Shown piece after piece: positions 26,950-35,622 of a stretch of DNA of 64,000 bases. Numbering within the stretch: the first letter of the stretch is position 1; each line of letters opens with the position of its first letter. Made by a program: the position numbers and the translations under genes. Source of the stretch: Alloyangia pacifica (lineage in GTDB: Bacteria; Pseudomonadota; Alphaproteobacteria; Rhodobacterales; Rhodobacteraceae); contig NZ_CP022190.1 in NCBI RefSeq assembly GCF_003111685.1, positions 706,001-770,000 on the forward strand. The letters run 5' to 3'. The notes under the pieces were generated by a model. It was not told where the DNA came from and searched no databases. It worked only from the letters and a program-made list of their open reading frames with translations.

Positions 26950-26986
26950 GCGCCTGAGGCGCGCGTATCTGGAAAGAGAAGCAGCC
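26950..26986 (+). repeat. 3'-end element, copy A
   Basis: A short stem GCGCC-TGA-GGCGC is followed by CGTATCTGGAAAGAGAAGCA. Similar stem plus TATT/GAAAGAGAAG sequences occur at 51221 and, inverted, at 46981. Each lies directly downstream of a gene end, so it may serve as a terminator or 3'-end processing signal. Confidence 0.5.
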
Positions 26987-27024
26987 GCAGGCCGGGGGCA
27001 GCGCGCCCCCCGGCAGCGCCGCGC

Positions 27025-27666
27025 TCAGCGCGGCAGCGCCGCCGCTTCGCGCGCCAGCGCGACGATGCCGTCCCAGTCCCCGGCCTGCATCAGCTCTTTC
27101 GGGGCCACCCACGACCCGCCGCAGCAGAGCACGTTCTTGAGAGTGAGGTAGTCGCCGATGTTCTTCATGCTGACGCCGCCGGTGGGGCAGAAGCGCACCT
27201 GGGGAATTGGCGCGCCGATCGCCTTCAGAGCCGGGGCGCCGCCATTGGCCTCGGCGGGGAAGAATTTCTGCACGGTATAGCCGCGCTCGAGCAGGGCCAT
27301 CGCCTCGGAGGCGGTGGCGGCGCCGGGCAGCAGCGGCAGCTCGGCGGCCTCGCAGGCGTCGAGCAGCCGGTCCGTGGCGCCCGGCGAGACGCCGAACTTG
27401 GCGCCCGCCGCGACCGCGGCCTCGACATCCGCAGGGGTGAGCAGCGTGCCCGCTCCGACGACGCCGCCCTCGACCTGCGCCATCTCGCGGATCGCGTCCA
27501 GCGCCACAGGGGTGCGCAGGGTTACCTCCAAGACTGGCAGTCCGCCTGCGACCAGCGCCTCGGCCAGCGGGCGGGCATGGGCGAGATCGTCGATCACCAG
27601 AACCGGGATCACCGGGGCGAGCTTGCAGAGGGCTTCGTTGGCGCGGCTGGCATCCTGGGGGGTCAT
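27025..27666 (-). CDS. eda: 2-dehydro-3-deoxy-6-phosphogluconate aldolase
   Basis: KDPG aldolase of 213 residues, last step of the Entner-Doudoroff pathway, giving pyruvate and glyceraldehyde 3-phosphate. The catalytic Glu is E47 in EVTLRT, and the Schiff-base Lys is K134 in VQKFFPAE. GVSPGAT and CPTGGVS phosphate-binding loops are present. It follows edd on the same strand after 90 bp, forming the classic edd-eda pair. Confidence 0.96.
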   Translation of the reverse strand: MTPQDASRANEALCKLAPVIPVLVIDDLAHARPLAEALVAGGLPVLEVTLRTPVALDAIREMAQVEGGVVGAGTLLTPADVEAAVAAGAKFGVSPGATDRLLDACEAAELPLLPGAATASEAMALLERGYTVQKFFPAEANGGAPALKAIGAPIPQVRFCPTGGVSMKNIGDYLTLKNVLCCGGSWVAPKELMQAGDWDGIVALAREAAALPR

Positions 27667-27756
27667 GGGCGGGGCCTTTGTCTGGGTGTCATTGGGACCG
27701 GAGCGGTCGCGTCAGGGTTATTTTCGAAATGCCGGAAGGGCAAGCGCGGCAGGCGG

Positions 27757-29562
27757 TCAGACGACAACCGCCGCGCCATTCGAGGCCAGCCCGACGTTCC
27801 GGCGGAAGGCCTCGAAGAGCTCGCGGCCGACGCCATGGCCGTTGCCCGTGAGGTCGGCGGTGACCGCCTCGCGGTCCTCGAAGCCCTCGGTCAGGCATTG
27901 CAGCGTGCCGGTGGTGGCATCGAGCCGGACGATGTCGCCATCGCGCAGCTTGGCGAGCGGGCCGCCGTCTGCGGCCTCGGGGCACACGTGGATGGCTGAG
28001 GGCACCTTGCCTGACGCGCCCGACATCCGCCCGTCGGTGACCAGCGCCACCTTCAGGCCGCGATCCTGCAGCACGGCGAGGGTCGGCGTCAGGCTGTGCA
28101 GCTCGGGCATGCCGTTCGACTTCGGCCCCTGGAAGCGCACGACGACGATGGTGTCCGAGGTGAACTCGCCGGCCTTGAAGGCGTCTTTCACCTGCGACTG
28201 ATCGTGGAAGATGCGCACCGGCGCCTCGACTACGTGGTGCTCGGGCTTCACCGCCGAGATCTTCATGATGCCGTGGCCGAGATTGCCGATCATCTGCTTG
28301 AGCCCGCCGGATTTCTGGAACGGGTCCGAGGCGGGGCGGAGGATCTTGTCGTTCTGGCTCTCGCGCGGGGTGTCCTCGTAGACGATGGCGCCATCCCTGA
28401 GCTTCGGTTCCTGCGTGTAGAGGTGCATGCCGTCGCCCGCGACCGTCTTGACGTCCTCGTGCATGAGGCCCGCGTCGAGCAGCTCGCCGATCATGTACTG
28501 CAGCCCGCCCGCGGCGTGGAAGTGGTTCACGTCCGCAAGCCCGTTGGGATAGACCTTGGCCATCAGCGGCACCGCTTGCGAGATCTGGTCGAAGTCTGAC
28601 AGCTCGAGCGCCACGCCCGCGGCGCGCGCCATGGCCGGCAGGTGCAGCACGAGGTTGGTCGACCCGCCGGTGGCCATGAGGCCGACGATGCCGTTGACGA
28701 AGGCCTTGGCGTCGAGAACGTCGCAGACCGGACGGTACTCATTGCCGAGCGCGGTGATCGCCAGCGCGCGTTTCGCCCCGGCCTCGGTCAGCGCGTCGCG
28801 CAGCGGGGTGTTGGGGTTGATGAAGGAGCTGCCCGGCAGGTGCAGACCCATGAACTCCATCAGCATCTGGTTGGAATTTGCGGTGCCGTAGAAGGTGCAG
28901 GTGCCGGGGCCGTGATAGCTCTTCATCTCGGCTTCCATCAGCTTGTCGCGGCCGACCTCGCCGGTGGCGTATTGCTGGCGGACCTTGGCCTTCTCGTCGT
29001 TGGGCAGGCCGCTGGTCATCGGGCCGGCGGGCAGGAAGAGGCCGGGGATGTAGCCGAAGGTGGCCGCGGCGATGACGAGGCCGGGCACGATCTTGTCGCA
29101 GACGCCGAGGTAGACGGCGGCGTCATAGGTGTTGTGCGAGAGCGAAACCCCGGCGGCCAGCGCGATCACGTCGCGCGAGAAGAGCGAGAGCTCCATGCCG
29201 ACCTGGCCCTGCGTGACCCCGTCGCACATGGCCGGAACGCCGCCCGCCACCTGCGCCGTGCCGCCGACCGAGCGCGCCGCGGTGCGCAGCAGCTCGGGGT
29301 AGCGCTCATAGGGTTGGTGGGCCGAGAGCATGTCGTTGTAGGCGGTGACGATGCCGAGGTTCGGCGCGCGGCCCGTCGCCAGGGCCTGCTGGTCCTGCCC
29401 GGTGGCAGCATAGGCGTGCGCCTGGTTGCCGCAGGTGAGATGGGCGCGGCGCGGACCTTCCTCGGCGGCGCGGCGCATCCTGTCGAGATAGGTGCCTCGG
29501 AGGTTTTCCGAGCGCGCCTCGATCTCGGCGGTGACCTTGGCGATGGTGGCGTTGAGCGACAT
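27757..29562 (-). CDS. edd: Phosphogluconate dehydratase
   Basis: Fe-S dehydratase of 601 residues converting 6-phosphogluconate to KDPG. Cluster and active-site motifs include [12 protein letters not shown], the [13 protein letters not shown] loop with its cluster Cys, and [16 protein letters not shown]. The ATG at 29562 is preceded by GGAGCCCCTCTC; a longer frame to 29619 has no supporting site. It is co-oriented with eda. A LacI-type operator stands 65-78 bp upstream. Confidence 0.96.
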   Translation of the reverse strand: MSLNATIAKVTAEIEARSENLRGTYLDRMRRAAEEGPRRAHLTCGNQAHAYAATGQDQQALATGRAPNLGIVTAYNDMLSAHQPYERYPELLRTAARSVGGTAQVAGGVPAMCDGVTQGQVGMELSLFSRDVIALAAGVSLSHNTYDAAVYLGVCDKIVPGLVIAAATFGYIPGLFLPAGPMTSGLPNDEKAKVRQQYATGEVGRDKLMEAEMKSYHGPGTCTFYGTANSNQMLMEFMGLHLPGSSFINPNTPLRDALTEAGAKRALAITALGNEYRPVCDVLDAKAFVNGIVGLMATGGSTNLVLHLPAMARAAGVALELSDFDQISQAVPLMAKVYPNGLADVNHFHAAGGLQYMIGELLDAGLMHEDVKTVAGDGMHLYTQEPKLRDGAIVYEDTPRESQNDKILRPASDPFQKSGGLKQMIGNLGHGIMKISAVKPEHHVVEAPVRIFHDQSQVKDAFKAGEFTSDTIVVVRFQGPKSNGMPELHSLTPTLAVLQDRGLKVALVTDGRMSGASGKVPSAIHVCPEAADGGPLAKLRDGDIVRLDATTGTLQCLTEGFEDREAVTADLTGNGHGVGRELFEAFRRNVGLASNGAAVVV

Positions 29563-29626
29563 GAGAGGGGCTCCTTTCGCTGTCCGGGGTCGGCCCGGTC
29601 TGGCGTCCTTGCGCAGCATGTAGCTC

Positions 29627-29640
29627 AGTTAGCGCTATCA
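29627..29640 (-). promoter_or_regulatory. LacI-family operator (GntR/CceR-like) ahead of edd
   Basis: AGTTAGCGCTATCA has a perfect TAGCGCTA core and near-symmetric flanks. It resembles the TGTTA-nCGn-TAACA sites of gluconate/CceR-type regulators known to control Entner-Doudoroff genes. It lies 65-78 bp upstream of the edd start. Confidence 0.55.
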
Positions 29641-29782
29641 GTAAAGATGCTAGGGTTGGGCGGACGGCCGCGCAGAGGGGAACGCGTGAAATTGGGGCAG
29701 CGCGTCGCGGCAGTGGACAAGAACGGGCCGCGTTCCCCTCGCGCGACGTTATCGGGCGGTCGGTGCGGCGCCTGCGCCAGTC

Positions 29783-30472
29783 TCAGTTCGGGACGGGGGA
29801 TTGGAAGCGCGCGTCCATGCGGTCGTGGAACGGGAAGCTCTCGAACCAGGGCTGCGCCTCGATCAGCACCCGGCAGAAAGAAGGGCGCATGAGGAGCCGC
29901 TCGAAGTAGCCGTCGAGCGCGGTCTGCCCGGGCTCGAAGGGCTGCAGGATGCGCGCAAAGAAGAGCGCGGGCGCGGCGGAACAATCGGCGAGCGAGAAGT
30001 CGTCCCCGGCGGCCCAGAGCCGCCCCGTCATGTGCTGCTCGATTATCACGTAGGCCTGACGCAGCTGCTCTTTGGCCTCTGCGACTCCCAGGTGATCCTT
30101 CTGATCCTCGGGGCGGAAACTGTCGAAGACGATCTTCTGCATCGGCCCCTGCACGTAGAGGTCGAAGAACCGGTCCCACAGCCGCGCCTGCAGGCAGGAG
30201 TCGGGATCGGCGGGGAGCAACCGTTGCGGACCGGGGCAGACCCGCTCCAGGTAGTCGATGATGATCGTCGCCTCGGGCAGGATCAGGTTCCGCTCGGCGT
30301 CATGCAGTACCGGCAGCTTGCCGACCGGCCAGAGACCGTGGAGTCGGGCGTGCTGGGCCGGATCGCCGAGATCCACCGTGACGGTCTCCAAGTCGGTCCC
30401 TGTTTCGTAGAGCGCGATCAGGACCTTGTGGCAATAAGAGGCAAGCGGATGGGAATAGAGCGTCAGTCTCAT
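29783..30472 (-). CDS. Glutathione S-transferase family protein
   Basis: Protein of 229 residues. The N-terminal thioredoxin-like domain starts LTLYSHPLASYCHKVLIALYE and has the cis-Pro glutathione-binding loop GKLPVLHD and the LPEATIIIDYLE contact segment. The helical C-terminal domain contains FSLADCSAAPALFFA, the N-capping motif of GSTs. Candidate catalytic Ser or Cys lies in the SYCHK segment. Substrate is unknown. It stands alone, divergent from the methyltransferase gene. Confidence 0.88.
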   Translation of the reverse strand: MRLTLYSHPLASYCHKVLIALYETGTDLETVTVDLGDPAQHARLHGLWPVGKLPVLHDAERNLILPEATIIIDYLERVCPGPQRLLPADPDSCLQARLWDRFFDLYVQGPMQKIVFDSFRPEDQKDHLGVAEAKEQLRQAYVIIEQHMTGRLWAAGDDFSLADCSAAPALFFARILQPFEPGQTALDGYFERLLMRPSFCRVLIEAQPWFESFPFHDRMDARFQSPVPN

Positions 30473-30619
30473 GGCGGCCCTCTTCTCGGATCGGTTGGAC
30501 GATTCTCGGGCCTTGCGGCGTGTGTGGCAAGTCTTCTTGACCCCTCTTGCATGGCGGGGCTGCAAAGCGCGGCTGCGAAGATGCTTTCCAAGGCACCCGC
30601 GCGGCGCTAAAGGGGCAAG

Positions 30620-31816
30620 ATGACACAGCCCGATCTCCCCACCGTCCGTCTCCTTCCCAAGGCCAAACCGCAGGCGCTGCGCCGTGGTTACCCGTGGGTC
30701 TATGCAAACGAGTTGGTGGTTGACCGCCGGACCCGGAACCTTGCCGCCGGCACCGTTGCGCGGCTCGAGGACAACGACCGCAAGCTGCTCGGGCTGGTGG
30801 GCGTGACACCCAGCTCGAAGATCATCTGCCGGATGCTCGACCGCGACCCCGAAGCCATGATCGACAAAGCCTGGCTCGCCGCCAAGCTGACCCGTGCGCT
30901 GGAACTGCGCGAGCGGCTGTTCCCGGCGCCCTACTACCGGCTGGTCCACGCCGAGGCTGACGGGCTGCCCGGCGTGATCATCGACCGTTTCGGCGACACC
31001 GCGGTGATCCAGCCGAATGCCGCCTGGGCCGAGCTCTTGCTGCCCGAGTTGGCCGAGGCGCTCGCCGAGGTCTCGGGCGTCACGAACATCCTCAAGAACG
31101 CCGGCGGCCGGGGCCGCCAGCTGGAGGGGCTCGACGATCAGGATGCGGTGCTGCTGGGCCAGGCGCCCGAGGCGCCGCTGCCGGTCGAGATGAACGGCGC
31201 GACCTACATGGCCGATCTCACCGGCGGCCAGAAGACCGGCCTTTTCTACGACCAGCGCCCGAACCACGGCTTCGCCGCGCGGCTGGCGAGCGGGCAAAGG
31301 ATGCTCGACGTCTTCTCCCACGTCGGGGGCTTCGCCCTGGCGGCGCTGGCGGGCGGCGCGGCGAGTGCGCTTTCGGTCGACGGCTCGGCTTCGGCGCTGG
31401 CATTGGCCGAGGAAGGCGCGAGGCGCATGGGCGCGGCAGAGCGCTTCGCCACACGCCAGGGCGACGCGTTCGACACGCTCGAGGCATTGGGGACCGAGGG
31501 CGAGCGCTTCGGCCTCGTGGTCTGCGACCCTCCCGCCTTCGCCCCGGCCAAACCCGCGCTGGAAGCAGGTCTGCGCGCGTATGAGAAGGTCGCGCGGCTC
31601 TCGGCACCGCTGGTCGAAGAGGGCGGCTACCTGGTGCTCTGCTCGTGCTCGCACGCGGCGGATCTCTCGAGCTTCACCGGCGCCTGCCTGCGCGGCATCG
31701 GCCGGGCCGGGCGCCGGGCGCAGCTCTTGCACACCGGCTTTGCCGGGCCGGATCACCCGCTGCTGCCGCAGCTGGCGGAATCGGGCTACCTGAAGGCGTT
31801 GGTGTTCCGCCTGTGA
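30620..31816 (+). CDS. Class I SAM-dependent rRNA cytosine methyltransferase (RlmI-like)
   Basis: Protein of 398 residues. An N-terminal PUA RNA-binding domain (GYPWVYANELVVDR) precedes the methyltransferase domain. SAM-binding motif I is MLDVFSHVGGFALAALAGG, and the catalytic motif VVCDPPAFAP and the downstream LVLCSCSHAAD carry the expected Cys. The KTGLFYDQRPNH segment is typical of COG1092 enzymes. It probably makes m5C in 23S rRNA. Its TGA overlaps the GTG start of the PIN gene. Confidence 0.9.
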   Translation: MTQPDLPTVRLLPKAKPQALRRGYPWVYANELVVDRRTRNLAAGTVARLEDNDRKLLGLVGVTPSSKIICRMLDRDPEAMIDKAWLAAKLTRALELRERLFPAPYYRLVHAEADGLPGVIIDRFGDTAVIQPNAAWAELLLPELAEALAEVSGVTNILKNAGGRGRQLEGLDDQDAVLLGQAPEAPLPVEMNGATYMADLTGGQKTGLFYDQRPNHGFAARLASGQRMLDVFSHVGGFALAALAGGAASALSVDGSASALALAEEGARRMGAAERFATRQGDAFDTLEALGTEGERFGLVVCDPPAFAPAKPALEAGLRAYEKVARLSAPLVEEGGYLVLCSCSHAADLSSFTGACLRGIGRAGRRAQLLHTGFAGPDHPLLPQLAESGYLKALVFRL

Positions 31817-32361
31817 AGGTGCTTCTGGACACCTGCGTCATCTACCCCACGGTGATGCGCGAGGTGCTCCTTGGCGTCGCGGCGCAGGGGCTCTTCCAGC
31901 CGCTGTGGTCCGCGCGCATCCTGGAAGAATGGGCGCTCGCGGCGCGCAAGCTCGGCCCGATGGGCGAGATGCAGGCGCGCGGTGAGATCGCCCAGGTGCG
32001 CGCCGCCTGGCCGGGGGCGGAGGTGCGCTACCAGCCCGCCCTTGAAGACCGGCTCTGGCTGCCCGACCCGGCGGACCTGCATGTGCTGGCGGCGGCCATC
32101 TCGGCAAGCGCCGACCTCATCGTCACCGAGAACGCCAAGGATTTCCCGCGCAACATCCTCGCCGAGGAGGGCCTCTCGCGTGTGGATGCCGACGGCTTCC
32201 TGCGCGGTCTCTGCGAGGCGAACCCGGGCAAGGTCAAAGATGCCTGCGAGGCGGTCCTCGCCGAGGCGCGGCGGCTCTCGGGCGAGGACTGGACCCTGCG
32301 CGGGCTTCTGAAAAAGGCGCGGCTGCCGCGGCTCGGCAAGGCGCTCGAGGCCGCCGGCTGA
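31813..32361 (+). CDS. PIN-domain protein
   Basis: Protein of 182 residues from GTG 31813 (GTGA overlap with the methyltransferase stop). The PIN acidic residues are visible: LLDTCVIYP near the start, ILEEWALAARKL, and LPDPADLHVLAAA with VTENAKDFP. No antitoxin gene is next to it, so a toxin role is not supported. Coupling to an rRNA methyltransferase suggests RNA-related work, perhaps as a nuclease on structured RNA. The C-terminal 40 residues are basic. Confidence 0.85.
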   Translation: MKVLLDTCVIYPTVMREVLLGVAAQGLFQPLWSARILEEWALAARKLGPMGEMQARGEIAQVRAAWPGAEVRYQPALEDRLWLPDPADLHVLAAAISASADLIVTENAKDFPRNILAEEGLSRVDADGFLRGLCEANPGKVKDACEAVLAEARRLSGEDWTLRGLLKKARLPRLGKALEAAG

Positions 32362-32365
32362 GCGC

Positions 32366-32761
32366 TTACGCGTCGGCCTTCATCTCCGGCACGTTCGGCG
32401 TATCTTCTTCGCGCTTGGCCTTTGTGGACCAGATCCGATCGCGCGCCGGCGTCGGCAACGGCTTGCGGTTCTGGCCGAGGTGGATGTGCACTTTCCCGAT
32501 GAAATAGGCCGAGACCGGTGCCGTCATGAACAGGAAGGCAATGATCAACAGCTCGTGGTAGGATGGCGCGCCGGAGGCAAAGGCAAAGAGCACCGAGGCC
32601 AGCAGGATCGAACCCACCCCCAGCGTCGAAGCCTTGGTCGGCGCATGCAGCCGGGCCATGGGCGCCTGCAGTTTCAGCAGGCCGATCGAGCCCACCAAAG
32701 TGAACAGCCCGCCGATGACCAGCGCCGCGGCAATGACGATATCGAGGATGTCGTGGCTCAT
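32366..32761 (-). CDS. mrpG: Na+/H+ antiporter subunit G
   Basis: Small membrane subunit of 131 residues with three spans, last in the Mrp/Pha operon. LVGSIGLLKLQAPMARLHAPTKASTLGVG is the family signature. A hydrophilic tail of about 35 residues follows the last span. The start overlaps the mrpF stop. In the complex, MrpE-F-G form part of the ion-translocating membrane arm opposite MrpA and MrpD. Confidence 0.92.
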   Translation of the reverse strand: MSHDILDIVIAAALVIGGLFTLVGSIGLLKLQAPMARLHAPTKASTLGVGSILLASVLFAFASGAPSYHELLIIAFLFMTAPVSAYFIGKVHIHLGQNRKPLPTPARDRIWSTKAKREEDTPNVPEMKADA

Positions 32762-33030
32762 TCGATGATGTCTCCTCTCAGCACGAAGCGCGCCACGGCG
32801 ACGGTCGAAATGAAGCCGAGCATGGCGATGATCATAGCGGCCTCGAAGTAGATCTGCGTTGCCCCGGCGATGCCCACGAGGATGATCAGCGCTACGGCGT
32901 TGATCGACAGCGTGTCGAGCGCGAGGATGCGGTCGCCGCTCCGCGGGCCCTTCACCAGCCGGATCATCGTCAGCAGCAACGACAGGCTCACGGCGGCAAA
33001 GGCGAAGATGAGCGCATAGGTGACAATCAT
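32758..33030 (-). CDS. mrpF: Na+/H+ antiporter subunit F
   Basis: Subunit of 90 residues with three spans. MIRLVKGPRSGDRILALDTLSIN is the conserved MrpF segment, including the Asp linked to Na+ handling in other systems. It starts at ATG 33030, overlapping the mrpE stop, and overlaps mrpG at its end. The longer reading frame upstream is an antisense-like extension through mrpE. Confidence 0.92.
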   Translation of the reverse strand: MIVTYALIFAFAAVSLSLLLTMIRLVKGPRSGDRILALDTLSINAVALIILVGIAGATQIYFEAAMIIAMLGFISTVAVARFVLRGDIIE

Positions 33031-33530
33031 TCGAAAATCTCCTTCAGGCGGCGTTCGTAGCGGGATTTGATCTTGCGAGCGACCTTCTCTGGGTCCTCGG
33101 CATGCAGGGCGTGCACCAGCAGCGCGTGGCCCTCGTCCGAGAGGTCGACCGAGACCGTGCCCGGCGTCAGGGTGATGGTCCCCGCGAGCGCGGTGATCGC
33201 CTCGGGGGTGCGGATGTCGAGCGGGATGTTCACCCAGGCCGAGCGGATGTTGCGGTTGGGCTTGAAGAGCACGATCAGCGCCACGGTGACATTGGCCGTG
33301 ATGATGTCCCAGGCGACGATCAGCCCATAGGGGATGAGCCTCCACGGCCGTGTCACCTGCGGCCGGTTCGGCCAGTACGCGGCTGTGGCGAAGGGCAGAA
33401 GCACGCCGAGGATGATCCCGAAAACAAGGCTGTTGATCGAGGGCTCGTTCGCCAGCAACTGCCAGATGATCACCAGCGCAACCGACAGCAGCGGGTGCGG
33501 AAAGAGCCTTTGCATGAAACGTGCGGCCAT
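33027..33530 (-). CDS. mrpE: Na+/H+ antiporter subunit E
   Basis: Subunit of about 167 residues with two or three spans then a soluble C-terminal domain (ITALAGTITLTPGTVSVDL), which is the MrpE signature. ATG 33530 overlaps the mrpD stop by one base (TGATG); a GTG three bases earlier is also possible. It is needed for stability of the Mrp complex in studied bacteria. Confidence 0.92.
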   Translation of the reverse strand: MAARFMQRLFPHPLLSVALVIIWQLLANEPSINSLVFGIILGVLLPFATAAYWPNRPQVTRPWRLIPYGLIVAWDIITANVTVALIVLFKPNRNIRSAWVNIPLDIRTPEAITALAGTITLTPGTVSVDLSDEGHALLVHALHAEDPEKVARKIKSRYERRLKEIFE

Positions 33531-35227
33531 CACTGTCCTCCCAATGCGTCGTCGGTGGTTGCCTCGGTGCCGGGCTCATGGGACTCGTCGGCGGGCAGTT
33601 CGTGGCCGCCGGCGTTGGTCTCATGGGGGTCGGCGTGGTCGTCGCCGTGCTTCTCGATCTCCTTGCCCGGCGTCTCGAGCACGGTGGAGATATAGGGCTG
33701 CGGCGCAAAGAGTTGCGCGGCGGTGGCGTCGAGTTGCCGGGTCACCGGGCCGGCGAAGACGGTCAGCGCCACCAGCAGGCTTACCAGCACTCCGATGGCC
33801 AGCATCGGCAGCGGCTGGTTGCCGCCCGTGGGATCGTGGATCTCACGCGCGCCCTGTGCGTCCTCGGGATCGTCCACCGAGCCGCATTGCTCGACCGCGA
33901 GCTGGTGCGGCTTCCAGAAGATCGTCGAGCCCGCGCGGGAAAAGCCCACCACGGCCACCAGCGACGAGCCCAGCACCACCGCCCAGACCCAGCCCATCAG
34001 CGCGCCGCCCTCGGCCGCCTCGAGGATCAGCAGCTTGCCGAGGAAGCCCGAGAGCGGCGGCAGGCCCGTCATGGCGATGGAGGCGATGAAGAAGAGCCCC
34101 GCGACCAATGCGCCCCCGGCCATGGGCAGCGCTGCCGTGAGCTCTCCTGCGACGCTGCCGCGGCGCTCGCGGATCACGTCGACGACGAGAAAGAGCGCCG
34201 CCGTCGCCAGCGTCGAATGCAGCGCGTAGTAAAGTGCCGCCGAAATACCCGCCGGGGTGAACTGCGCCACCGAGGCCAGCAGCATTCCCATCGAGCCGAT
34301 CACCGAAAAGGCGACCAGCCGCCCGATCTCGCGCGTGCCGAGCACCCCGATCATGCCAATCGCGAGGGTGATCAGCGCCAGCGGCAGCAGCCATTCCTCG
34401 TGTGCGCCCGACATAAGAGGCAACGAGGGCGGGAAGATCATCGTATAGACGCGGATGATGCCATAGGCACCGACCTTGGTCATGATGGCAAAGAGCGCGG
34501 CGACGGGGGCCGGGGCCTCGGCATAGCTCGAGGGCAGCCAGAAGTGCAGCGGCAGAAGCGCCGCCTTGATCGCGAAGACCAGCAGCAGCAGCACGGCCGC
34601 GACGCGCAGCCCGGCGGAGTTCTCCACGTTTGCCGCGGCCACGCGCTGCGCCAGGTCCGCCATGTTGAGCGTGCCGGCCTGCGCGTAGAGCGTGCCGAGC
34701 GCGAAGAGGAAGAGCGTCGAGCCCAGCAGGTTGTAGAGCATGTACTGCACGCCCGCCCGGGTCCGCGTCGCGCCGCCCGAATGGACCATGAGCCCGTAGG
34801 AGGCAATCAGCAGGACCTCGAAGAAGACGAAGAGGTTGAAGGCATCGCCGGTGAGGAAGGCGCCCATGATGCCCATGATCTGGAACTGGAAGAGCGCGTG
34901 AAAATGCTGTCCGCGGCGGTCCCACCCCGAGCCGATCGCATAGATCAGCACCGGCAGCGCGAGCACCGCCGTCAGCAGCACCATGGTCGTCGCCAGCCGG
35001 TCCGCCACCAGCACGATGCCAAAGGGCGCCTGCCAGTTGCCGAGCTGGTAGATCGTCACCGTGCCATCGCTGGCCTGTATGTAAAGACCGATGGCGATGG
35101 CAAGCGTGGCCACCAGCGAGGCGACCGAGAAGATCCGCTGCAGGGTTTCGTGGAAGCGCGCGGCAAGCACGATGATGGCGGCCATCATGGCCGGCAGCAG
35201 CACGGGGGCGATAATCCAGTGCATCAT
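33530..35227 (-). CDS. mrpD: Na+/H+ antiporter subunit D with His-rich acidic tail
   Basis: Large antiporter subunit of 565 residues related to NuoM/NuoN, with about 14 spans. Proton-channel motifs include LFALGTLYAQAG, the LLPLHFWLPSSYAEAPAPVAALF segment with its Lys/His, and TGLPPLSGFLGK. The last about 45 residues are unusual for the subunit: a hydrophilic, Asp/Glu-rich tail with repeated His (HGDDHADPHETNAGGH). Typical MrpD proteins are near 500 residues. It starts at the ATG overlapping mrpC (ATGA). Confidence 0.93.
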   Translation of the reverse strand: MMHWIIAPVLLPAMMAAIIVLAARFHETLQRIFSVASLVATLAIAIGLYIQASDGTVTIYQLGNWQAPFGIVLVADRLATTMVLLTAVLALPVLIYAIGSGWDRRGQHFHALFQFQIMGIMGAFLTGDAFNLFVFFEVLLIASYGLMVHSGGATRTRAGVQYMLYNLLGSTLFLFALGTLYAQAGTLNMADLAQRVAAANVENSAGLRVAAVLLLLVFAIKAALLPLHFWLPSSYAEAPAPVAALFAIMTKVGAYGIIRVYTMIFPPSLPLMSGAHEEWLLPLALITLAIGMIGVLGTREIGRLVAFSVIGSMGMLLASVAQFTPAGISAALYYALHSTLATAALFLVVDVIRERRGSVAGELTAALPMAGGALVAGLFFIASIAMTGLPPLSGFLGKLLILEAAEGGALMGWVWAVVLGSSLVAVVGFSRAGSTIFWKPHQLAVEQCGSVDDPEDAQGAREIHDPTGGNQPLPMLAIGVLVSLLVALTVFAGPVTRQLDATAAQLFAPQPYISTVLETPGKEIEKHGDDHADPHETNAGGHELPADESHEPGTEATTDDALGGQ

Positions 35228-35619
35228 GCGCGGGACTCCTTCTCGTCGCCCTGTCTTGCGTCAGGGTCTTCTCCGGCGCGGCGCTCGCGGGCCAGGTCCC
35301 GCGCCTCGTCCACGTGGTCATCATTGGCGTTGAGGTAGGAGGCCAGCGCGATCATCACCACCACGGCGGTCATGCCGAAGGAGATCACGATGGCCGTCAG
35401 CACCAGCGCCTGCGGCAGCGGGTCGGTGTAGCTCGTCACGTCGTCGCGCAGGATCGGCGGCTGGTTGATCACCAACCGTCCAGAGGCGAAGAGGAAGAGG
35501 TTCACGGCGTAGGTCAGCAGCGAGGTGCCGATGATCACGGGGAAGGTGCGCAGCCGCATCACCATGTAGATGCCCGCGGCGGTCAGCACGCCGATGGTGG
35601 TCGCTATGAGAAATTCCAT
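35224..35619 (-). CDS. mrpC: Na+/H+ antiporter subunit C
   Basis: NuoK-like subunit of 131 residues with three spans. IGTSLLTYAVNLFLFASGR and DPLPQALVLTAIVISFGMTA are the conserved segments. A charged tail of about 35 residues follows the last span. It starts three bases after the mrpA stop and overlaps mrpD by ATGA. Confidence 0.93.
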   Translation of the reverse strand: MEFLIATTIGVLTAAGIYMVMRLRTFPVIIGTSLLTYAVNLFLFASGRLVINQPPILRDDVTSYTDPLPQALVLTAIVISFGMTAVVVMIALASYLNANDDHVDEARDLARERRAGEDPDARQGDEKESRA

Positions 35620-35622
35620 GGA

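Noticed and set aside
31813..32361. Toxin-antitoxin pair
   Set aside because: The PIN protein has no adjacent small antitoxin gene and is instead coupled to a methyltransferase gene.
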